Shown here piece after piece: positions 17,144 through 20,905 of a DNA stretch of 20,905 nucleotides; the stretch's first letter is position 1, and every line of letters begins with the position of its first letter. Below the pieces are notes generated by a model, which made no database searches, had not been told where the DNA came from, and worked only from the letters and a program-made list of their open reading frames with translations. Origin of the DNA: Didymodactylos carnosus (lineage: Eukaryota > Rotifera > Eurotatoria > Philodinida > Philodinidae); assembly GCA_905250885.1 (NCBI GenBank), contig CAJNOQ010003244.1, positions 1 to 20,905 of the forward strand, given 5' to 3'. The translations under genes and the position numbers were made by a program.

Positions 17144-18936
17144 TAACACTTTCCTGCTTTGGGTCTTTTATAGTTGTATTGAATATCCAAACTTGTTAAT
17201 GTTGTGTTTATTTTCAATGCTTCTTCAATTGCTTTGGCTCCTTCATCTGTTATATAGTTGTAGTTCATATTGAGGCTTGTTAATGTTGAGTTTGTTTTCA
17301 ATGCTTCGGCAACTCCTTTGACCCCTTCATCCGATATGTTGTTCTCCTCAATATTAAGACTTGTTAATGTTGAGTTTGTTTTTAATGCTTCTCCAACTGC
17401 TTTCGCCCCTTCATCTGATACATTGTTGTTTCCAATAGTAAGACTTGTTAATGCTGAGTTTACTTTTAATGCTTCTGCAATGGCTTTCGCTCCTTCATCC
17501 GATGTACTGCTTCTTTCAATATCAACACTTGTTATTGTGGAGTTTATTTTCAATGCTTCTGCAACTGCTTTCACACCTTCATCCGATATATCGTTCCACC
17601 CCATATGAAGGCTTGTTAACGTTGAGTTTATTTTTAATGCTTCTCCCACTGCTTCCGCCCCTACGTTTGATATATGATTGTTTCTAATACTAAGACTCGT
17701 TAATGTTGAGTTCATTTTCAAGGCATCTGCAACTGTTTTGATCCCTTCATCTGATATATAGTTGAAATTCAAATTTAGAGTTGTTAATGTTGGGTTTAAG
17801 ATCAATGCTTCGGCAATTTCTTTAGCTCCTTCATCGGATATATTGTTCTTTTCAATATTCAGACTTGTTAATGTTGAGTTTATTTTCAAGGCTTCTCCAA
17901 TTGCCTTGGCTCCTTCAGACGATATATTGTTGTACTCAATATTAAGACTTGTTAACGTGGAATTTATTTTCAAGGCATCTGCAACTGCTTTGCCTCCTTC
18001 AGACGATATACCGTTGTATCCCATATTAAGATTTGTTAGCGTTGAGTTTATTTTCAAGGCATCTGCAACTGCTTTAGCCCCCTCATCTGATATATAGTCG
18101 TGGTTCATATTGAGACTAGTTAACCTTGAGTTTTTTTTCAATGCTTCACCAACTGCTTTGGCTCCTTCGATCGATATATCGTTGCTTCCAATATTAAGAC
18201 CTGTTAATGTTGAGTTTATTTTCAATGCCTCTGCAATTGCTTTAGCTCCTTCAGTCGATATATCGTTGTTTCGAATAGTAAGACGTGTTAATGTTGAGTT
18301 TATTTTCAAAGCATCTGCGATTGCTTTGGCTCCTTCGTCTGATATATTGTTCAAGTATATCTTGAGACTTGTTAACGTTGAGTTTATTTTCAGTGCGTCG
18401 GCCACTGCTTTCGCTCCTTCATCCGATGTCCTGCTTCTTCCAATGTCAACATTTGTTAATGTTGAATTTATTTTCAATGCTTCTCCAACTGCTTTCACCC
18501 CTTTATCCGACATATCGTTCCACCCCATATAAAGGCTTGTTAATGTTGAGTTTATTGTCAAGGCATCTGCAATTGCTTTGGCCCCTTCATCCGATATATT
18601 GTTCTTTTCAATATTAAGACTTGTTAATGTTGGGTTTATTTTCAGGGCATCTGCAATTGCTTTGGCCCCTTCATCCGATATATTGTTGTTTCGAATATTA
18701 AGACTTGTTAATGTAGAATTGATTTTCAATGCTTCTCCAACTGCTTTGCCTCCTTCAGACGATATATTGTTATTTCCAATATCGAGACTTGTTAATGTGG
18801 AGTTGGTTTTCAAGGCATCTGCAACTGCTATAGCCCCTTCCGACGATAAATTGTTGCTTGTAATATTGAGACTTGTAGTATCATTGCGCTTTAGTTTGTC
18901 GACGGTTTGTTTTTCTTTCTCGCGTATGTTCCACAT
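17143..18936 (-). CDS. Pure leucine-rich-repeat protein (ribonuclease-inhibitor/NLR type, 20 repeats)
   Basis: 597 residues from the first ATG (18936); the open frame extends five codons further to a GTG at 18951, with TGA just upstream. After about 20 charged residues (WNIREKEKQTVDKLKRND) the protein is twenty uninterrupted 28-residue repeats plus a partial one, unit EGAKAVADALKINSTL then TSLNIxxNNISD, followed by the basic tail KRPKAGKC. This is the RI-like LRR class seen in NOD-like receptors (NLRC3 type) and ribonuclease inhibitor, forming a horseshoe for protein binding. No NACHT, death, signal or membrane segment is present, so it is likely a cytosolic binding protein. Repeats 6 and 17 are odd: RSRTS and RSSTS replace the NNxIS turn, each follows a MGWND repeat, and they are 11 units apart, showing a block duplication. 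The high DNA similarity of the units suggests recent expansion or gene conversion. A bacterial or NLR-derived fragment is possible but not shown. Confidence 0.88.
   Translation of the reverse strand: MWNIREKEKQTVDKLKRNDTTSLNITSNNLSSEGAIAVADALKTNSTLTSLDIGNNNISSEGGKAVGEALKINSTLTSLNIRNNNISDEGAKAIADALKINPTLTSLNIEKNNISDEGAKAIADALTINSTLTSLYMGWNDMSDKGVKAVGEALKINSTLTNVDIGRSRTSDEGAKAVADALKINSTLTSLKIYLNNISDEGAKAIADALKINSTLTRLTIRNNDISTEGAKAIAEALKINSTLTGLNIGSNDISIEGAKAVGEALKKNSRLTSLNMNHDYISDEGAKAVADALKINSTLTNLNMGYNGISSEGGKAVADALKINSTLTSLNIEYNNISSEGAKAIGEALKINSTLTSLNIEKNNISDEGAKEIAEALILNPTLTTLNLNFNYISDEGIKTVADALKMNSTLTSLSIRNNHISNVGAEAVGEALKINSTLTSLHMGWNDISDEGVKAVAEALKINSTITSVDIERSSTSDEGAKAIAEALKVNSALTSLTIGNNNVSDEGAKAVGEALKTNSTLTSLNIEENNISDEGVKGVAEALKTNSTLTSLNMNYNYITDEGAKAIEEALKINTTLTSLDIQYNYKRPKAGKC
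17197..18876 (-). repeat. 84-bp tandem repeat array (20 copies) encoding the LRRs
   Basis: The coding units are 84 bp with no length variation over 20 copies; the words TTAATGTTGAGTTTATTTT and CTTCATCYGATATAT recur on the + strand. The same repeats create long antisense open frames on the + strand (17270-19030), which are not genes. Confidence 0.95.
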
Positions 18937-18971
18937 TGTTTGTGAGACCACAGTTCATGTAACAGCTAATG

Positions 18972-19025
18972 CTGATGGGTGCCAGAATCAAGGTATTCTA
19001 GGACGAATAATTTTCGTGTACTTAC
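18972..19025 (-). other. Possible 54-bp 5' UTR intron of the LRR gene
   Basis: Read on the minus strand, a good donor GTAAGTACAC (from 19025) is followed 54 bp later by an acceptor CATCAG (ending 18972), 35 bp upstream of the ATG. An in-frame stop lies between acceptor and ATG, so the upstream exon would be untranslated. Confidence 0.4.
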
Positions 19026-19030
19026 TATAG

Positions 19031-20905
19031 ATATTTATACACCGATATTTCTCTGCTGTGAGAGAAGGAAGAAAAAGGTACACAAAAATCGTCTCACTTA
19101 CATATAGTCAACGTACCTACATTGCTAGTGTTAGGAATGAGCAATTCTGCATGTGAATATTATCTTGTGCTTATTCAACCATACAAGGAGACGTTAGTGA
19201 TTTTTCACATGCATTATTCGTAGGCTGCATGTTGACTTTGTTCATCTCTCTAGTTAAGCATACATCAAAAAACGCATTTCAGTTAGTTAAATGCCGAATC
19301 GTAACTCTGATTGTCGAAATCTGTTAATTATAGTTTTCTTAATGGTTACATGACCACAACATCGTCCATTGCAGATTTTCGACGTTTGTTCCCGAGCTGA
19401 TTAAGTGAACAGAGAAAAAGTACTTTTACTTGTACACACTGGTACCGGAAATACACAGACATTGTCTGATGTATTACTTAATAATATAAAATTTTCAGAG
19501 TAGGAGGAGGTACAAAGTCTGTTCCGAAATGTTTTTAGATATGAAAACGTTATATTGATAGATGATTGAATATGTCTCTTGGTTTTTTATTCATTTTAGC
19601 TGTTTTAGTCGCTTTGTAGGATACAAGTCTAGCGAGACTCTCATTTTCTATCGTTTACGCCTGGAATCGGATTTCCTGGTGGACCAAGGACTGATTTTTT
19701 TTATTCACATGTTAAGGCAGGGGTTATCGGCCACGCTGAATCTCATGGCAATGTTTGTTTTTAGGAAGAGTTCAATGATTTGCTGGAAATTAAGTGTTAC
19801 AAAAACTAAGATTTCCAGGTTGTTTTTACCTAATATTGAAAAATTTACAATCCACTCAAAAAACAACAGGATCAGCTCAAAACTTCTCAAAAATTAGTGT
19901 GAGGTCGAAAAGTATTTGCAGTCTAAATGGTGATCAATGTCGGAGAAAAGTAAACGTACTGAATGGCTAAAGGGAGTAAAAGACTGAGTATAACTTTTTC
20001 ATAGCTAAAAGCATCTCGGGGCAATCTTTGTAACATCTTCGAACTCTCAAAATTTTCTAGATTAGTTGAAAATTTCATTGATGTTTGTTAAAGAGTCTTC
20101 AATGTATCATTTCGCTGAGCAATTTATCATAATTCTTTTATGAAAAGAATTAGATCATCATAGTGATGGTGAGAAAAGCATGAACTAAGGAAAAAATGCT
20201 TCAGCGTACCAATTGATGTAGGGTTTTCTTTCGCGATTTCAGTAATCTTCAAAGACATAATCATGCAGAGTTAATTACTCCAGTATATGCATTTCACTCA
20301 AATATGACGTTCTTGATGTTTTGTTGGATTCTCTCATCTGTTCGACAAAAACAAAGTGCATATCAAAGGAAAGAGATCAAGAACAAAACAGTCGAGATAT
20401 GCGTGTAAAAAATAGAGAGGATGAAAAATGAATGTGATACAATGTTTTAGATTTTTGATCTTGTGATGATGAGGTCATATACAAAATGGAAAATGACGTA
20501 CAAATAAAAATATCTTTAATTGTCTCCCATATGGTAAGTTAGAAAAAAGTCACCCTTTCCCTCTTGGTTTGGACACTCGGAATTAAGTATTCGAAATGTT
20601 TTAGAGATGAAGCTTCTGCTGGATAGTCCGTTGCGACACAAAATATTTGTAAAAATATGAAAAACTTTTCATATTATGTGAAATTTTTGAATTATTTGTG
20701 CGGGTTTAAAACGAAGGCAACTTTCGAGCTTAGAGGATAAGTAATACGCAAGGGTGATTCTTTCGAGAGTGTACCACATTTACATCGACTTTATCCGGAT
20801 TGTTCGAGAGTAACAGGACTAGTACAACTTGAGCTCCTGATGACGAATATCACGTTTAAAAGATTCTAAAACAACGGCACGGTGACCTCCTAGATCTGTG
20901 AAGAT
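19031..20905. other. Right-hand intergenic stretch
   Basis: No supported gene. The frames at 19562-19897 (plus) and 19705-19890 (minus) overlap and are unrecognised. A small perfect hairpin ATATGAAAA/TTTTCATAT lies at 20655-20674. TTCGAG motifs recur at 20723, 20762 and 20803 (39 and 41 bp apart). Confidence 0.45.

Noticed and set aside
17270-19030. Several long plus-strand open frames (for example 18110-18532 and 18578-19030)
   Set aside because: They are antisense readings of the 84-bp LRR repeats; their own repeats mirror the LRR period and have no independent features.
19718-19740. CAGGGGTTATCGGCC resembling a hAT left end
   Set aside because: No right end or 8-bp duplication was found in the rest of the window.

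Overview
This is an AT-rich, intron-bearing eukaryotic window, not bacterial. The introns are very short (54 to 127 bp, GT-AG), one lipid-phosphatase gene looks fungal, one protein is a bare 20-copy leucine-rich-repeat array, and the DNA is packed with small non-coding inverted-repeat elements. Together these suggest a bdelloid rotifer (Rotaria/Adineta type). That placement is an inference from gene style; no marker gene in the window proves it.

Three genes look intact or nearly so. (1) A spliced + strand gene at 5672-6865: an acidic N-terminus, a coiled coil, then a C-terminal helical domain resembling BEN domains. It has one apparent frameshift near 5943-5955, and a strong palindrome sits inside its first intron beside the 3' splice site. 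(2) An intronless + strand gene at 10074-11135 for a 353-residue membrane PAP2 lipid phosphatase, whose sequence style is that of fungal proteins. (3) A - strand gene at 18936-17143 for a protein made almost entirely of twenty 28-residue ribonuclease-inhibitor-type LRRs.

The rest is transposon debris. A RAG1/Transib-like transposase relic lies at about 12935-14257. It carries in-frame stops, lacks the region expected to hold the first catalytic Asp, and is split by a 122-bp near-perfect palindrome. A short relic at 7603-7938 looks like the start of a transposon protein. Inverted-repeat elements lie at 1554-1827 (8-bp target duplication, hAT-like), 2391-2804, 8662-9107, 9367-9963, 11521-12296 (flanked by TA), 12781-12922, 13671-13792, 15136-16687 (arms about 98.5% identical), and, nested in the last, 16164-16354 (8-bp target duplication, hAT-like).

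Both window edges hold spaced copies of a TTCGAG-type motif. A tRNA-His-like sequence lies at 384-453. The genes show no shared pathway. The coherent story is a TE-rich, inverted-repeat-rich accessory region between a few host genes.
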